A DNA stretch of 64,000 nucleotides from Amycolatopsis suaedae (GTDB taxonomy: Bacteria > Actinomycetota > Actinomycetes > Mycobacteriales > Pseudonocardiaceae). The stretch spans positions 62,001 through 126,000 of the forward strand of contig NZ_SFCC01000019.1 in the NCBI RefSeq assembly GCF_004214935.1, written 5' to 3'. Made by a program: the position numbers and the translations under genes. Of the stretch, positions 15,686 to 24,360 are shown one piece after another. Each line of letters begins with the position of its first letter. Position 1 is the stretch's first letter. A model generated the notes under the pieces. It did no database searches. It had not been told where the DNA came from and saw nothing but the letters and a program-made list of their open reading frames with translations.

Positions 15686-17240
15686 AGGACACCTCCGGCT
15701 CCCCGGGCAGCCGGTCGATGTCCAGGTCACCGACGGCCTTGATCCGGACCCTGGTGGCACCGCTGGTCAGGTAGGCCAGCGGGATCTCCTCCAGCGCCAC
15801 CACCCGCACACTGCCCGCGCGGGCGCCCGCCGCCTCGGCACGGGCGACGGCTTCCTCCTTCGCCTCCGCGAGCACGTCGCGGCGCCTGCGGGTGCCGAAG
15901 TGAACGACTCGGTCGACCTCCCCGCCGACGGCCGCGATCGCCGCGCCGATGGCGTTGGCGACCGCGTAGTGCTCGGGCCTGCGCAGGTCGGGCAGCTCCT
16001 CGGTGGGGTGGGGGAGCAGGACGCTGCCGCCGCCGACGACCACGGCGGGCAGCGGCTCGGGTGAGGTACGCATCCGGTCGACGGCGTCGGCGATCCGCCT
16101 GCCGATCCCGGCCAGCACCCGCCGGGCCCGGGCCGGATCGACGCCGTCCAGCAGCGACCGGTCGCCGACGTCGGCCCAGCCCGCCGCCGTCGCCAGGTCG
16201 GTGGCGGTCAGTGTCGACCCGCCGAACGCGAGCGCGCGGGTGGTCAGGTCGTGCCCGACGCTGTCCGGGCCGACGGTGTCGCCCCGCACCAGGCTGCCGC
16301 CGCCGATGCCCAGCGAGAGCAGGTCGGGCATCCTGCCGTTGGTGCGCACGCCGGCCAGCGTCGTCAGCGACGACGCCTCCCGCGGCACGCCGCCGCTCAG
16401 CACGCCGATGTCCGTCGTGGTGCCGCCGATGTCGATCACCGCGCAATCGTCCACACCGGACAGCAGCGCCGCGCCACGCATGGAGTTCGTCGGCCCGGAC
16501 GCGATGGCCCTGATCGGGAACCGGCGGGCGTGGTCCAGCGCCATCAGCGTGCCGTCGTTCTGGCTGAGCAGCAGCGGCGCGGTGACGCCGGAGTCGGCCA
16601 CCGCGGCCGTCAGCGCGGCGATGGTTTCCTCGGCCAGCTCGCCGAGCGCGGCGTTGAGGATCGCGGCGTTCTCCCGTTCCAGCAGCCCGATGCTGCCGAC
16701 CTCGTGCGAGCACGTCACCCGCAACTCGGGCACGGTCTCGCCGACGATCTGCGCCGCCCGCAGTTCGGCGTCGCCGTTGACCGGCGCGAACACCGACGAC
16801 ACGGCCACCGCGCGGACGCCTTCGCCCGCCAGTTCCTCCGCCGCGGCCCGCAGTTGCTCCGGGACGACCTCGGACAGCGTCGAGCCGTCGTACTCGTAGC
16901 CGCCGTCGCACAGCCGCCACCGGCCCCGTAGCGCCTCCCGCAACCGCGCCGGCCATCCGGTCATCGGGGGAATCGCCGCGGTGGCCGGCAGTCCGAGCCG
17001 GATCGCCGCCGTCGGCGTGAGCCGCTTGCCCTCGACCAGCGCGTTGGTGAAGGTCGTCGTCCCGATCATCACCGCCCGGACCCGCGCCGCCACCGGTTCG
17101 GACAGCAGGTCCCGCAACGCGTTGCGTACGCCGCCGGTGACGTCGGCGGTCGTCGGCGTCTTCGTGGCGGCGACGACATCGGTGCCGGACAGCAGCACCG
17201 CGTCGGTGTGCGTCCCGCCGACGTCGAGGCCGATCCTCAT
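15678..17240 (-). CDS. Hydantoinase/oxoprolinase A family protein (operon gene 4)
   Basis: 520 aa, shorter than full HyuA (about 690 aa). It begins MRIGLDVGGTHTDAVLL, the ASKHA phosphate-1 loop, and retains the phosphate-2 loop IDIGGTTTDIGVL, so it should bind ATP and act as an ATP-dependent cyclic-amide (hydantoin or 5-oxoproline type) opening subunit. Also typical are MIGTTTFTNALVE, SHEVGSIGLLERENAAILNAAL and SGPTNSMRGA. Its ATG overlaps the permease stop by 4 nt (ATGA), implying translational coupling. It is the catalytically intact member of two HyuA paralogues in this operon. Confidence 0.9.
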   Translation of the reverse strand: MRIGLDVGGTHTDAVLLSGTDVVAATKTPTTADVTGGVRNALRDLLSEPVAARVRAVMIGTTTFTNALVEGKRLTPTAAIRLGLPATAAIPPMTGWPARLREALRGRWRLCDGGYEYDGSTLSEVVPEQLRAAAEELAGEGVRAVAVSSVFAPVNGDAELRAAQIVGETVPELRVTCSHEVGSIGLLERENAAILNAALGELAEETIAALTAAVADSGVTAPLLLSQNDGTLMALDHARRFPIRAIASGPTNSMRGAALLSGVDDCAVIDIGGTTTDIGVLSGGVPREASSLTTLAGVRTNGRMPDLLSLGIGGGSLVRGDTVGPDSVGHDLTTRALAFGGSTLTATDLATAAGWADVGDRSLLDGVDPARARRVLAGIGRRIADAVDRMRTSPEPLPAVVVGGGSVLLPHPTEELPDLRRPEHYAVANAIGAAIAAVGGEVDRVVHFGTRRRRDVLAEAKEEAVARAEAAGARAGSVRVVALEEIPLAYLTSGATRVRIKAVGDLDIDRLPGEPEVSCA

Positions 17241-18568
17241 GAGCGCACCTCCTCGCGACCGCTGGTCGGGCCGTCGGCGAACGAACGCAGCAGCCCGGCC
17301 TTCGCCGCGACCAGGTACGCGACGGCGGCCACCGCCAGCGAGTTCAGCGCGGGGATGCCCCACTGCGCCTGCTCGGTCCACCAGCCGAACGCGGCCGCGC
17401 CGAGCCACACCACCAGCGTCGCCGGGACCCAGCCCGGCTCCGCGGCCGGCAGCACACCGTTCGCGCGCGAGGTGTCCAGGTCGCCGCGCCAGCGGCGCAC
17501 GACGAAGTACTCGGCCGCCATGATCCCCGCGATCGGCGGCAGCGCGACGCCCAGCAGCGTCAGGAAGTCGCTGAACCGCTCCAGGATTCCCGCCGTGGAC
17601 AACGCGGTTCCGACGACGCCGATCACCGCGGTGACGACCACGCGGCGGACGCGGGTCCGGGTGAGCGTGGCGATCCCGTTGACGACGGCGAGGCTGCCGC
17701 CGTAGAGGTTCCAGTCGTTGATCTTGACCGTGGCCGAGACCAGCACGATCACACCGGCGACCCCGGAGGTCGCCGCGACGATGGCGACGATGTCGCTGGA
17801 GCGAACGGCGTAGGCGACCAGCACGCCGATCAGGCCCATCACGTACTGGCCCAGCGTGATCGACACGACGCTCTGCTTCACCACGTCGGCGGCGGTGCGG
17901 TTGAACCGCGTCATGTCCGGGGTGATCACCGCGCCCGCGATGAACGAGCCCGCCACGATCGTCGCGCCGGTGGCGATGGAGATCGGATCGCCGAACGGGC
18001 CGGACGCGGCGAGGTCGCCTAGGTCGTGCTCGGACAGCTGGCTCACGATCGACCAGCCGGCGAGCACGAGGAACGCAGGGACGGTCACGTAGGCGACCCA
18101 GGCCATCCAGCGGAAGCCGAACAGCACCAGCACCGTCACGGCCAGCCCGGTGATCACCGACCAGACCGGCAGTGGCAGCGCGCCGACGAGCGTGTGCATC
18201 CCGCCGGCGAACAGGCTGTTCTGGATACCGAACCAGCCGATCAGGCTGACGCCGATCACCAGCGCGATGAGCGCGGAACCGTAGCGGCCGAAGCCGGTCC
18301 AGCGCGCCAGGACCGATGTGGACAGTCCTTCACGCACGCCGATGATCCCGACGACGATGGCCACCAGCTCCAGGATCGCCGCGCCCAGGGTGAACGACCA
18401 GAACGCGCCCCACAGCGACAGGCCCGCACCCAGCGTCGCGCCGAGCAGGAACTGGGTGAGATCGGACAGCTGGCCGAACCGCTGGACGGCGACCGTCCAC
18501 CATGGATAGCGGGCGCGGTCCGGTACCCGTTCCAGTGCGTAGTCCTCGCCGGTCTCACCGCCGTGCAC
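17237..18568 (-). CDS. NCS1 cytosine/purine permease (CodB-like), operon gene 3
   Basis: 443 aa with about 12 TM segments. Family features include the N-terminal WWTVAVQRFGQLSDLTQFLLG, the substrate-site stretch GWFGIQNSLFAGG, FIAGAVITPDMTRFNRTAADV and INDWNLYGGSL; the P-D-x-T-R and N-D-W-N-L-Y motifs are typical of CodB-like NCS1 carriers. It takes up nucleobase-like heterocycles with a cation. GTG 18568 overlaps the upstream HyuA-like gene by 14 nt. Its position between two HyuA/DUF917 sets suggests that it imports the ring compound these enzymes process. Confidence 0.92.
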   Translation of the reverse strand: MHGGETGEDYALERVPDRARYPWWTVAVQRFGQLSDLTQFLLGATLGAGLSLWGAFWSFTLGAAILELVAIVVGIIGVREGLSTSVLARWTGFGRYGSALIALVIGVSLIGWFGIQNSLFAGGMHTLVGALPLPVWSVITGLAVTVLVLFGFRWMAWVAYVTVPAFLVLAGWSIVSQLSEHDLGDLAASGPFGDPISIATGATIVAGSFIAGAVITPDMTRFNRTAADVVKQSVVSITLGQYVMGLIGVLVAYAVRSSDIVAIVAATSGVAGVIVLVSATVKINDWNLYGGSLAVVNGIATLTRTRVRRVVVTAVIGVVGTALSTAGILERFSDFLTLLGVALPPIAGIMAAEYFVVRRWRGDLDTSRANGVLPAAEPGWVPATLVVWLGAAAFGWWTEQAQWGIPALNSLAVAAVAYLVAAKAGLLRSFADGPTSGREEVRS

Positions 18569-20009
18569 GGGACGCCACCACCCTTCGCGGCGACGGCTCG
18601 CGCAGGCCCGGCCGGGGCGGTCCCTCGGCGACGACGTTCAGCGTCATCGCAGGCTCGCTCAGGTACGGCAGCGGTGTCTCCCGCACCGCGGTGACCCGCA
18701 CGCCGCCGGGGTCGGCACCGGCGAGGACGGCCGCGGTCCGCGCCGCGGCCCTGGCTTCCTCCCGCACGCCGTCGGCGTCCGGCCGCCGGGCGGCGACGAT
18801 CCGGTACGCCCTGCCGCGCACCGCGGCACACGCCACCCCGACCGCCGCGGCCGCTTCGGCGTGCGGCGGGCGGCGCACCGTGGAGACACCGGGAATGCGT
18901 GCCGGCAGCCGGGCCGCGAGCGCGGTCGCACCGGCACCGGCCAGCAGTACGGGGAGGTCATCCGGCCCGGGTTTGGCCCGGTCGAGCGCCTCGTCCAGGG
19001 TGGTGTTCGCGGTGGAGACCAGCGCCGGAACCCTCAGCTGGGTGGGAATTCCGGCGATGAGCGTCGGCCCGATGTCCAGCCTCGGCATGCCGTCGGCGAG
19101 CGTGCACACGGCACGCTGGCGTCCGTCCACATCGGACAGCAGCACGAGCGCGTCCGGTACCCCGGCGAGCCTTCCCGCACCAGCCGCCGTCGCGGCGTTG
19201 ACGCCACCGTGCAGCGGAAGCGGGTGGGTCACGGCGTGGTCCAGCGCCGCCACCGTGCCGTCGTGGCAGCCGACGAACACCTCGGCGTCACCGAAGCCCG
19301 CGTCGGCCAGCGCGGCCTGCAGTGCACTGCCCTGCGCCCGCGCGCGGTGGATGAGCGCGGCCTGCAGCACGGTCGCGTTCTCCCGGTCGAGCAGGCCGAG
19401 CCCGCCGAACTCGTGGGAGGTGACGACCGGCATGGCGTCGCCGAGGCGCCGGTGCAGCAGTGCGGCCGCCTCCAGTTCGTGACCGGGCCGAACGGCGGCG
19501 AACACGCCGGTGACGGCGACCGCGGCGGCGCGTCCGGCGATGCGGTCGGCGAACGCCGAGACGGCCGCCCGGTCCAGCGGCTCGAACTCCTCACCGTCCA
19601 GCATGGACCCACCGGCGACGCAGGCCGTGTCGACGGCGATCCGGTCCCGCAGCGGAGGCGGCCACGCTCCCAGCGGCGGTACGGCCGTGGTCGCCGCGCC
19701 CAGCCGCAGCACCGCGACACCGCCGATGCCGGGCGGCCAGATCCCGTCCGGCCAGCCGGCGAACCCCGCGACCGCGCTGGCCGACACCAGCACCCGGTCG
19801 ACGTCACCGGGGACGATGCCGCGGGCGCCCGGCTGCTCCAGCAGCGCGCCGGTCAGCCCCGCGACGACGGTGTGCCAGCTGGAGTCCGGCGCGGGCGCGG
19901 TCGTGCCGGTCGCGGCGAGCACCTCGTCGTCCGGGTCGAGCAGGGCGGCCGAGACCGAGTCGTCCGCCCAGCACAGGCCCAGGCGGAAACGCGGCTGCGG
20001 CAGGTTCAC
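18555..20009 (-). CDS. Degenerate hydantoinase A-like protein (operon gene 2)
   Basis: 484 aa from GTG 20009, which overlaps the DUF917 stop by 4 nt (GTGA). It is related to HyuA throughout (SHEFGGLGLLDRENATVLQAAL, then GCHDGTVAALDHAVTHPL), but both nucleotide-binding loops are lost: the expected DVGGTHTD is CWADDSVS, and the expected DIGGTTTD is LSDVDGRQRAV. It is therefore unlikely to use ATP itself and may be a structural partner of the intact paralogue. Codon use and reading frame are intact, so it is not a pseudogene. Confidence 0.85.
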   Translation of the reverse strand: MNLPQPRFRLGLCWADDSVSAALLDPDDEVLAATGTTAPAPDSSWHTVVAGLTGALLEQPGARGIVPGDVDRVLVSASAVAGFAGWPDGIWPPGIGGVAVLRLGAATTAVPPLGAWPPPLRDRIAVDTACVAGGSMLDGEEFEPLDRAAVSAFADRIAGRAAAVAVTGVFAAVRPGHELEAAALLHRRLGDAMPVVTSHEFGGLGLLDRENATVLQAALIHRARAQGSALQAALADAGFGDAEVFVGCHDGTVAALDHAVTHPLPLHGGVNAATAAGAGRLAGVPDALVLLSDVDGRQRAVCTLADGMPRLDIGPTLIAGIPTQLRVPALVSTANTTLDEALDRAKPGPDDLPVLLAGAGATALAARLPARIPGVSTVRRPPHAEAAAAVGVACAAVRGRAYRIVAARRPDADGVREEARAAARTAAVLAGADPGGVRVTAVRETPLPYLSEPAMTLNVVAEGPPRPGLREPSPRRVVASRARR

Positions 20010-21133
20010 GCGGTTACCCCCAGCGGGTGATAGTCCAGGCTGAGCCCGAACGCGCGTGGCCCGACCAGGTCGAGCCCGGCGGGGGTGAGCCACTGCGGCG
20101 GGCAGGGCAGCGCGGCGATCACCAGCCGCAGGCCGTATCGCAGGGCGTCGGCGGGCACCGGCCGTCCACTGTAGACATCGAAGGCGGAGATGATGTCCGG
20201 CACGGTCGCCCGCACCTCGCCGTCCTCGACGGCGGCGAGGTACTCGTGACCGACCTCCAGGCGCAGCCACCGGCTGGCGTCCGCGCCGATGCCCTCGACG
20301 ACGGCGGCGGAGCGTGCGTTGCCCGCCATCGGGGTGCCCGCGGGGTGGGCGTGGCGCATGTCGGTGACCCTGCCCTCGATCAGCCGCAGGCCGCCGAACC
20401 GCTCGACCAGCCGGTCGACCACCGTCGCGGTGGTGCCGCCCTCGGCCGCGGCCTCGGTGAGCGTCGCGCCGATGGCCAGCGCCTTGCCGACCGAACCGGC
20501 CACCACGGCCGTGCCGGCGTCGCGGGCGCTCATCACGTACTCGCTGCTCGCGCCGCGGTCGCCGAACCCGGCCGTGACCTGGCGGGCGAGCCGTTCCAGC
20601 CAGCGGCCGTTCTCGGCGTTGACCAGCACGACGCGTTCGTGCTCGTCGGCGAGGACGGCCGGCGCCGGGGTGATGCCGGCCAGCTGCATGGACACCTGCT
20701 CGACGCCGGGGAACGCGCGGCCCATGCCGTCGGCGTCCAGCAGCGGCAGCCCCGCGTGCGCGGCGAGCGCCACCGAGCCGGGGCCGTTGAAGCCGCCGAT
20801 CTCGGTGCACATCAGCGCGCCGACCGGACGGCCGAAGTGTGCCTCGACCTGGCGGCGGATCGACTCGGACTCGTGGCCGGTGCCGATGCGCTCCATGGCG
20901 ATGTCCGGCGCGCCGAGGTAGGCGCACGGCATCACCAGGTCGTCGGGGTGCAGGTCGGTCAGCGTCACGACCGGAACCGGGCCGTGCTCGGCGATGGCGT
21001 GCGCGGCCAGGGGCAGTGCACCGGCCGCGGAGCCTCCGCCACCGGCTCCGAGCACGTCGCAGCCGACGGCGAACTCGGGAAGAGCCGGCAGGTCCAGGAG
21101 CACAAGCGTCACCGTAGCGAAATGGTCACCCAA
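20006..21133 (-). CDS. DUF917 family protein (operon gene 1)
   Basis: 375 aa if begun at TTG 21133; GTG 21112 (VTLVLLDLPALPEF) is an alternative and neither has a strong RBS. It shares DUF917 landmarks with gene 5: VLGAGGGGSAAGAL, TEIGGFNGPGSVALAA, DADGMGRAFPGVEQV and RYGLRLVIAALPCPPQWLT. It heads the operon DUF917-HyuA'-permease-HyuA-DUF917, and the PucR regulator is divergent across about 66 bp. The two DUF917 copies differ enough to suggest distinct roles, perhaps each pairing with one HyuA copy. Confidence 0.83.
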   Translation of the reverse strand: MGDHFATVTLVLLDLPALPEFAVGCDVLGAGGGGSAAGALPLAAHAIAEHGPVPVVTLTDLHPDDLVMPCAYLGAPDIAMERIGTGHESESIRRQVEAHFGRPVGALMCTEIGGFNGPGSVALAAHAGLPLLDADGMGRAFPGVEQVSMQLAGITPAPAVLADEHERVVLVNAENGRWLERLARQVTAGFGDRGASSEYVMSARDAGTAVVAGSVGKALAIGATLTEAAAEGGTTATVVDRLVERFGGLRLIEGRVTDMRHAHPAGTPMAGNARSAAVVEGIGADASRWLRLEVGHEYLAAVEDGEVRATVPDIISAFDVYSGRPVPADALRYGLRLVIAALPCPPQWLTPAGLDLVGPRAFGLSLDYHPLGVTA

Positions 21134-21199
21134 CGTGGCTGTGTTGGTAGTATGAAAACTTTCGGCGGCTAGTACTGACCGTATGAATCTGGGGACTGG

Positions 21200-22663
21200 A
21201 TGAACACGGTTGCACTACACGGTGTTCTCGCAGGTGGTGACCTGCCGAGATTGATAATGGTCGCTGGAGACGACGAACGCATCGTCCGTTCGGTGCATGT
21301 GCGTGACACGCTCGACACCCTGGGTGACCTACCGGCCGGTGCGCTCGCCGTACTGACGCCGTCGGCGGCCGGTGCCGCGCACGGTCACGTCTTCGACATC
21401 GCGCTGCGCAACGCCGCCATGGCCGGGGTCGCCGCGGTGGTGCTGGCCGGTGTCGAGGCCGCCGCGGTGGAACGCAGTGCGCAGCACATCGCCGACCGCA
21501 ACGGGCTCGCGTTGCTGGTCGCGCCCGAACCGGTGGAGCCGGCCAGGGTCGTCGCCGCGGTCGCCGGGGCGTTGCGTGGTGACCCGGTCGACTCGCTGGC
21601 GCAGATCGACGAGGCCTGCAGGCGGCTGCGAACCGTTCCGGCCGAGCCGAAGGCGGTACTGGAGGCCGCCGGTGCGGCGCTGGGGACCCGGGTCGTCGCG
21701 CGGGCGACGGCGGGAACGGGACCTGCGGTGCCGGTACCGAGCGAGGGCGGTGGCCCGGTCGGTTACCTGGCGCTGGCCGAGCCGTCCCGTTCGGCCGGGC
21801 ACGAGGTCGCCGTGCTGGCCGTCCTGCAACTCGCGGCACACACCTACGCCCACGCGCTCGCGGCGCAGCGGCGGGCGTCGCTGGCCGGTCTGCGGGACCG
21901 GGGCAGGCTCCTCGGTGAGCTGATCTTCGCGCCGGACAGCGAGCGTGGGCACCTCGGCGCGCGGGCGCGGGCGCTGGGGATGCGCACCGACGGCTGGCAC
22001 CAGGTGCTGCGGTTCACGCTGGCCTCGCCCGGTGCCGACCAGCTCGACACCGTCACCACGCTGGTGCTGGAGGCCGTGCGTGACGACGACCGCTGGTACT
22101 GCACGCTCATCGGCGGCGATCCGCTGCTGGTGCACGCGCTGGGCGGGGCGCCGGGGCCGTCGACCGGGCGGGCGGCGCAGCGTGCCGCGCGCGCCGGCAT
22201 CGACGTGGTGCGCGAGCGGTTCCCCGGCCTGTCCGTCCGGTGCGGGATCGGCAGCGCGCAGCGTGGCGAGGAAGGACTGCGGACGTCGGCGGCGGAGGCG
22301 AAGGCGGCGCTGGTGATCGGCCAGCAGAGCGATCCGCCGCAGGAGGTGGTCGCCATCGACGCGCTGAACCTCAACCGCATGCTGGTCGCCTGGTACGCCG
22401 CCGGAACCGCCCGGGCGACGGCCGACGAGCTGTTGTCGCCGCTCACCACGGACACGCGGACGGCCACGGACAACGTCCGCACGCTGCAGGCGTACCTGGA
22501 CCACCAGAACTCGCCCAAGCAGGCGGCGGCCGCGTTGAAGATCCACGCGCAGACGGTCAACTACCGCATCCGCCGCATCCGCGGCCTGCTCGACGCCGAC
22601 CTCGACGACCCGGACCAGCGGCTCGCCCTCCAGCTCGCCTGCCGGGCCTGGCTGCTCAATTAA
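21200..22663 (+). CDS. PucR-family transcriptional regulator of the hydantoinase operon
   Basis: 487 aa. The N-terminal PucR sensor domain (LPRLIMVAGDDERIVRSVHVRD...AGALAVLTPSAA) is followed by a central GGDEF-like (CdaR) region and a C-terminal helix-turn-helix (LDHQNSPKQAAAALKIHAQT, then VNYRIRRIRGLL). PucR proteins control purine, allantoin and related nitrogen catabolism in response to pathway metabolites, which fits a divergent operon with an NCS1 permease and hydantoinase-like enzymes. ATG 21200 has GGGGA upstream. Autoregulation through the 66-bp divergent promoter region is likely; I see no clear operator there. Confidence 0.92.
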   Translation: MNTVALHGVLAGGDLPRLIMVAGDDERIVRSVHVRDTLDTLGDLPAGALAVLTPSAAGAAHGHVFDIALRNAAMAGVAAVVLAGVEAAAVERSAQHIADRNGLALLVAPEPVEPARVVAAVAGALRGDPVDSLAQIDEACRRLRTVPAEPKAVLEAAGAALGTRVVARATAGTGPAVPVPSEGGGPVGYLALAEPSRSAGHEVAVLAVLQLAAHTYAHALAAQRRASLAGLRDRGRLLGELIFAPDSERGHLGARARALGMRTDGWHQVLRFTLASPGADQLDTVTTLVLEAVRDDDRWYCTLIGGDPLLVHALGGAPGPSTGRAAQRAARAGIDVVRERFPGLSVRCGIGSAQRGEEGLRTSAAEAKAALVIGQQSDPPQEVVAIDALNLNRMLVAWYAAGTARATADELLSPLTTDTRTATDNVRTLQAYLDHQNSPKQAAAALKIHAQTVNYRIRRIRGLLDADLDDPDQRLALQLACRAWLLN

Positions 22664-22696
22664 TGGAGTCGACTCCAAGTTTGGAGTGTGCTCCAA
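22664..22696. promoter_or_regulatory. Double palindrome, probable TetR operator
   Basis: TGGAGTCGACTCCA (22664-22677, perfect) and TTGGAGTGTGCTCCAA (22681-22696, 6-bp arms) share the half-site GGAG/CTCC, with centres 18 bp apart. They lie between the PucR stop and the TetR start, ending 7 nt before the GTG. This fits autorepression by the TetR protein. Confidence 0.7.
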
Positions 22697-22703
22697 TATT
22701 GGT

Positions 22704-23336
22704 GTGGGTTTACGCGAGCGCAAGAAGCAGGAGACGCTGCGGCGGATCTCCGCCGAGGCGATCCGGCTCTTCGTCGAGCGCGGGTTCGACCGGGTGACGA
22801 TCGCCGAGGTCGCGGCGGCCGCGGACGTCTCGGTCAACACCGTCTACAACTACTTCCCGGCCAAGGAGGACCTGGTCTTCCCCGGCGGCGATGCCCTGCC
22901 GGACCGGCTGGCCGACGTCGTCAGGACGCGGCCGGTGGGCGAGTCGGCCGCCGGTGCGGTGCTGGCCTACCTGCGGGAGGCGCTGCGGTCGCGGGACCGC
23001 GAGATCGGGCTGGCCGAGGGGTTTGGCCGGGTGCTGGCGATGATGCTGGCGACCCCGGCGCTGGCGGCGCGGCTGACCGGGCTGGGTGAGCAGATGGTCC
23101 GCTCGCTGGCGGTGGTGCTCGCCGAGGAGACGGGCGCCGCGCCGGACGATCCGCTGCCCCGGCTGGTGGCGAGCCAGATCGGCTGGCTGCACAGCCTGGT
23201 GTACGGCGAGGTCGGCAGGCGGGTGCTGGCCGGTGACCGGCCGGACGACATCGCGGAGTCCACTGTGGACCTGCTGGACAGCGTCGAGTGGCTGCTCGGC
23301 GATCGGATCATGAGCTATGCGGTGAGGGAATCGTGA
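22704..23336 (+). CDS. TetR-family regulator with an N-terminal TTA codon
   Basis: 210 aa from GTG 22704. HTH: LRRISAEAIRLFVERGFDRV, then TIAEVAAAADVSVNTVYNYFPAKEDLVF. The third codon is TTA, rare in such genomes and in Streptomyces a target of bldA control. The gap before the start is short and filled by two palindromes, so the mRNA may be nearly leaderless. The stop overlaps the GTG of the small DUF6204 gene by 4 nt. An upstream in-frame GTG at 22686 would lie inside the second operator and is less likely. Confidence 0.88.
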   Translation: MGLRERKKQETLRRISAEAIRLFVERGFDRVTIAEVAAAADVSVNTVYNYFPAKEDLVFPGGDALPDRLADVVRTRPVGESAAGAVLAYLREALRSRDREIGLAEGFGRVLAMMLATPALAARLTGLGEQMVRSLAVVLAEETGAAPDDPLPRLVASQIGWLHSLVYGEVGRRVLAGDRPDDIAESTVDLLDSVEWLLGDRIMSYAVRES

Positions 23337-23626
23337 ACGTGTTCAGGGTGCTGGTGCGGGGAAAGTTCGACGGGCTGGACGAGGCCCAGAAGGCGAGCCT
23401 GCGCGGGAGCGGCGGTCCGATGTTCAGTGCGGAGGGTTCGTTCACCTTCGACAGCAACGTCACCGCGTTCACGTTCCGCTGCCAGGTGCCCGCCGGGCCG
23501 GACGACGACGAGCGGGTCGCGCGCGAGCGGGCCACCGAGGCGCTGCGGGCGCACGGCCTGCCCTACCGTGACCTGGCGTTCTCCGTGACCGACATGCGCG
23601 ACATCCGCGTCCGCCGCAAGCGCTGA
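23333..23626 (+). CDS. Small DUF6204-like protein
   Basis: 97 aa; GTG 23333 overlaps the TetR stop (GTGA), so it is translationally coupled. The sequence VFRVLVRGKFDGLDEAQKASL, PMFSAEGSFTFDSNVTAFTFR and AFSVTDMRDIRVRRK matches the small actinobacterial family I know as DUF6204, found beside TetR regulators. It looks like a compact alpha+beta domain without signal peptide or membrane segment. The function is unknown; pairing with the regulator suggests a co-regulated accessory role. Confidence 0.75.
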   Translation: MNVFRVLVRGKFDGLDEAQKASLRGSGGPMFSAEGSFTFDSNVTAFTFRCQVPAGPDDDERVARERATEALRAHGLPYRDLAFSVTDMRDIRVRRKR

Positions 23627-23642
23627 GTTTGACCCCGGCGCG

Positions 23643-23656
23643 ATTAGTCAACTAAT
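23643..23656. promoter_or_regulatory. Palindrome upstream of the HTH-Clp_N pair
   Basis: ATTAGTCAACTAAT has 6-bp arms ATTAGT/ACTAAT around CA. It is notably AT-rich for this genome and ends 9 nt before the ATG of the HTH gene. It is a candidate autoregulatory operator, possibly overlapping the -10 region. Confidence 0.6.
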
Positions 23657-23665
23657 GTTGCTTGC

Positions 23666-23890
23666 ATGCCGGACGTACCCCAGGATCCCGCCGACGCGCT
23701 GGCGGCCGTGGTGGCGCTGCGGCGCCTGGCCGACCAGCTCGAGGACGCCGCCGTCGAGCACGCCATGCGGACCGGCTGGGGCTGGCCCAGGGTCGCCGAG
23801 GCGCTGGGGGTGACCCGCCAGGCGGTGCACCGCAAGCACGTCAAGCGATTGATCGACGCCGGAGTCGAGCTGAGGAGACGCGAGTCGTGA
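23666..23890 (+). CDS. Small HTH DNA-binding protein paired with Clp_N protein
   Basis: 74 aa. It consists of one helical segment (DALAAVVALRRLADQLEDAAV) and a sigma-like HTH (TGWGWPRVAEALGVTRQAVH, then RKHVKRL). Proteins of this type commonly precede a Clp N-terminal-domain protein in actinomycetes. It starts at ATG 23666 just after a palindrome, and its TGA overlaps the GTG of the next gene. It is probably an autoregulator of the pair. Confidence 0.85.
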   Translation: MPDVPQDPADALAAVVALRRLADQLEDAAVEHAMRTGWGWPRVAEALGVTRQAVHRKHVKRLIDAGVELRRRES

Positions 23891-24360
23891 GCGCCATCGA
23901 CCACTACATCAACGACATGCTCGTGCGTGCGGAGCGGGAGGCTGTCGACGGCGGCTCGGGCACGATCGAGGCCGAGCACCTGCTGCTGGCCCTGGCCGGC
24001 GAAGGCGGTCCGGTCATCCGCGAGGCGCTCGCGTCGACCGGCCTGGACCACGCGTCGATTCTCGCGGCGCTGGAGCGGGAGTTCGACAAGAGCCTCGCGG
24101 CGGTCGGGGTGTCGAGGGCGGCGTTCGACCTGCCCCGGCCGACCCCGAGGCCCGGCAAGCCGAAGCTGGGGGCGTCGACGAAGCTGGCGCTGGAGCGTGG
24201 TTTCGCGCTCGTCCCGAGGAAGAAGGACTTGCGGCCGGTGCACCTGCTGCTCGGGGTGCTCGCCGCGGAGGCGGGCACGGTGCCGCGGGCGCTGGAGGTG
24301 GCCGAGGTCGACGTGCCCGCGCTGCGTGTCCGGCTCCGGGAGTCGCTCCACAGCTCGTGA
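23887..24360 (+). CDS. Clp N-terminal (double Clp repeat) domain protein
   Basis: 157 aa. Two Clp_N repeats are visible: IEAEHLLLALAGEGGPVIREALASTGLDHASIL and, after a proline-rich linker, LRPVHLLLGVLAAEAGTVPRALEVAEVD. It has no AAA+ module, so it is a free-standing adaptor-like domain, the part by which ClpA/ClpC bind substrates or adaptors. GTG 23887 overlaps the preceding stop by 4 nt. Its own stop codon (TGA 24358-24360) is the TGA of the repeat sequence CTCGTGAAGG that begins the adjacent intergenic element. Confidence 0.85.
   Translation: MSAIDHYINDMLVRAEREAVDGGSGTIEAEHLLLALAGEGGPVIREALASTGLDHASILAALEREFDKSLAAVGVSRAAFDLPRPTPRPGKPKLGASTKLALERGFALVPRKKDLRPVHLLLGVLAAEAGTVPRALEVAEVDVPALRVRLRESLHSS

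Noticed and set aside
18555..20009. HyuA-like gene as a pseudogene
   Set aside because: The frame is intact with normal codon use and coupled start and stop overlaps; only the ATP loops are changed, which suggests an altered role.
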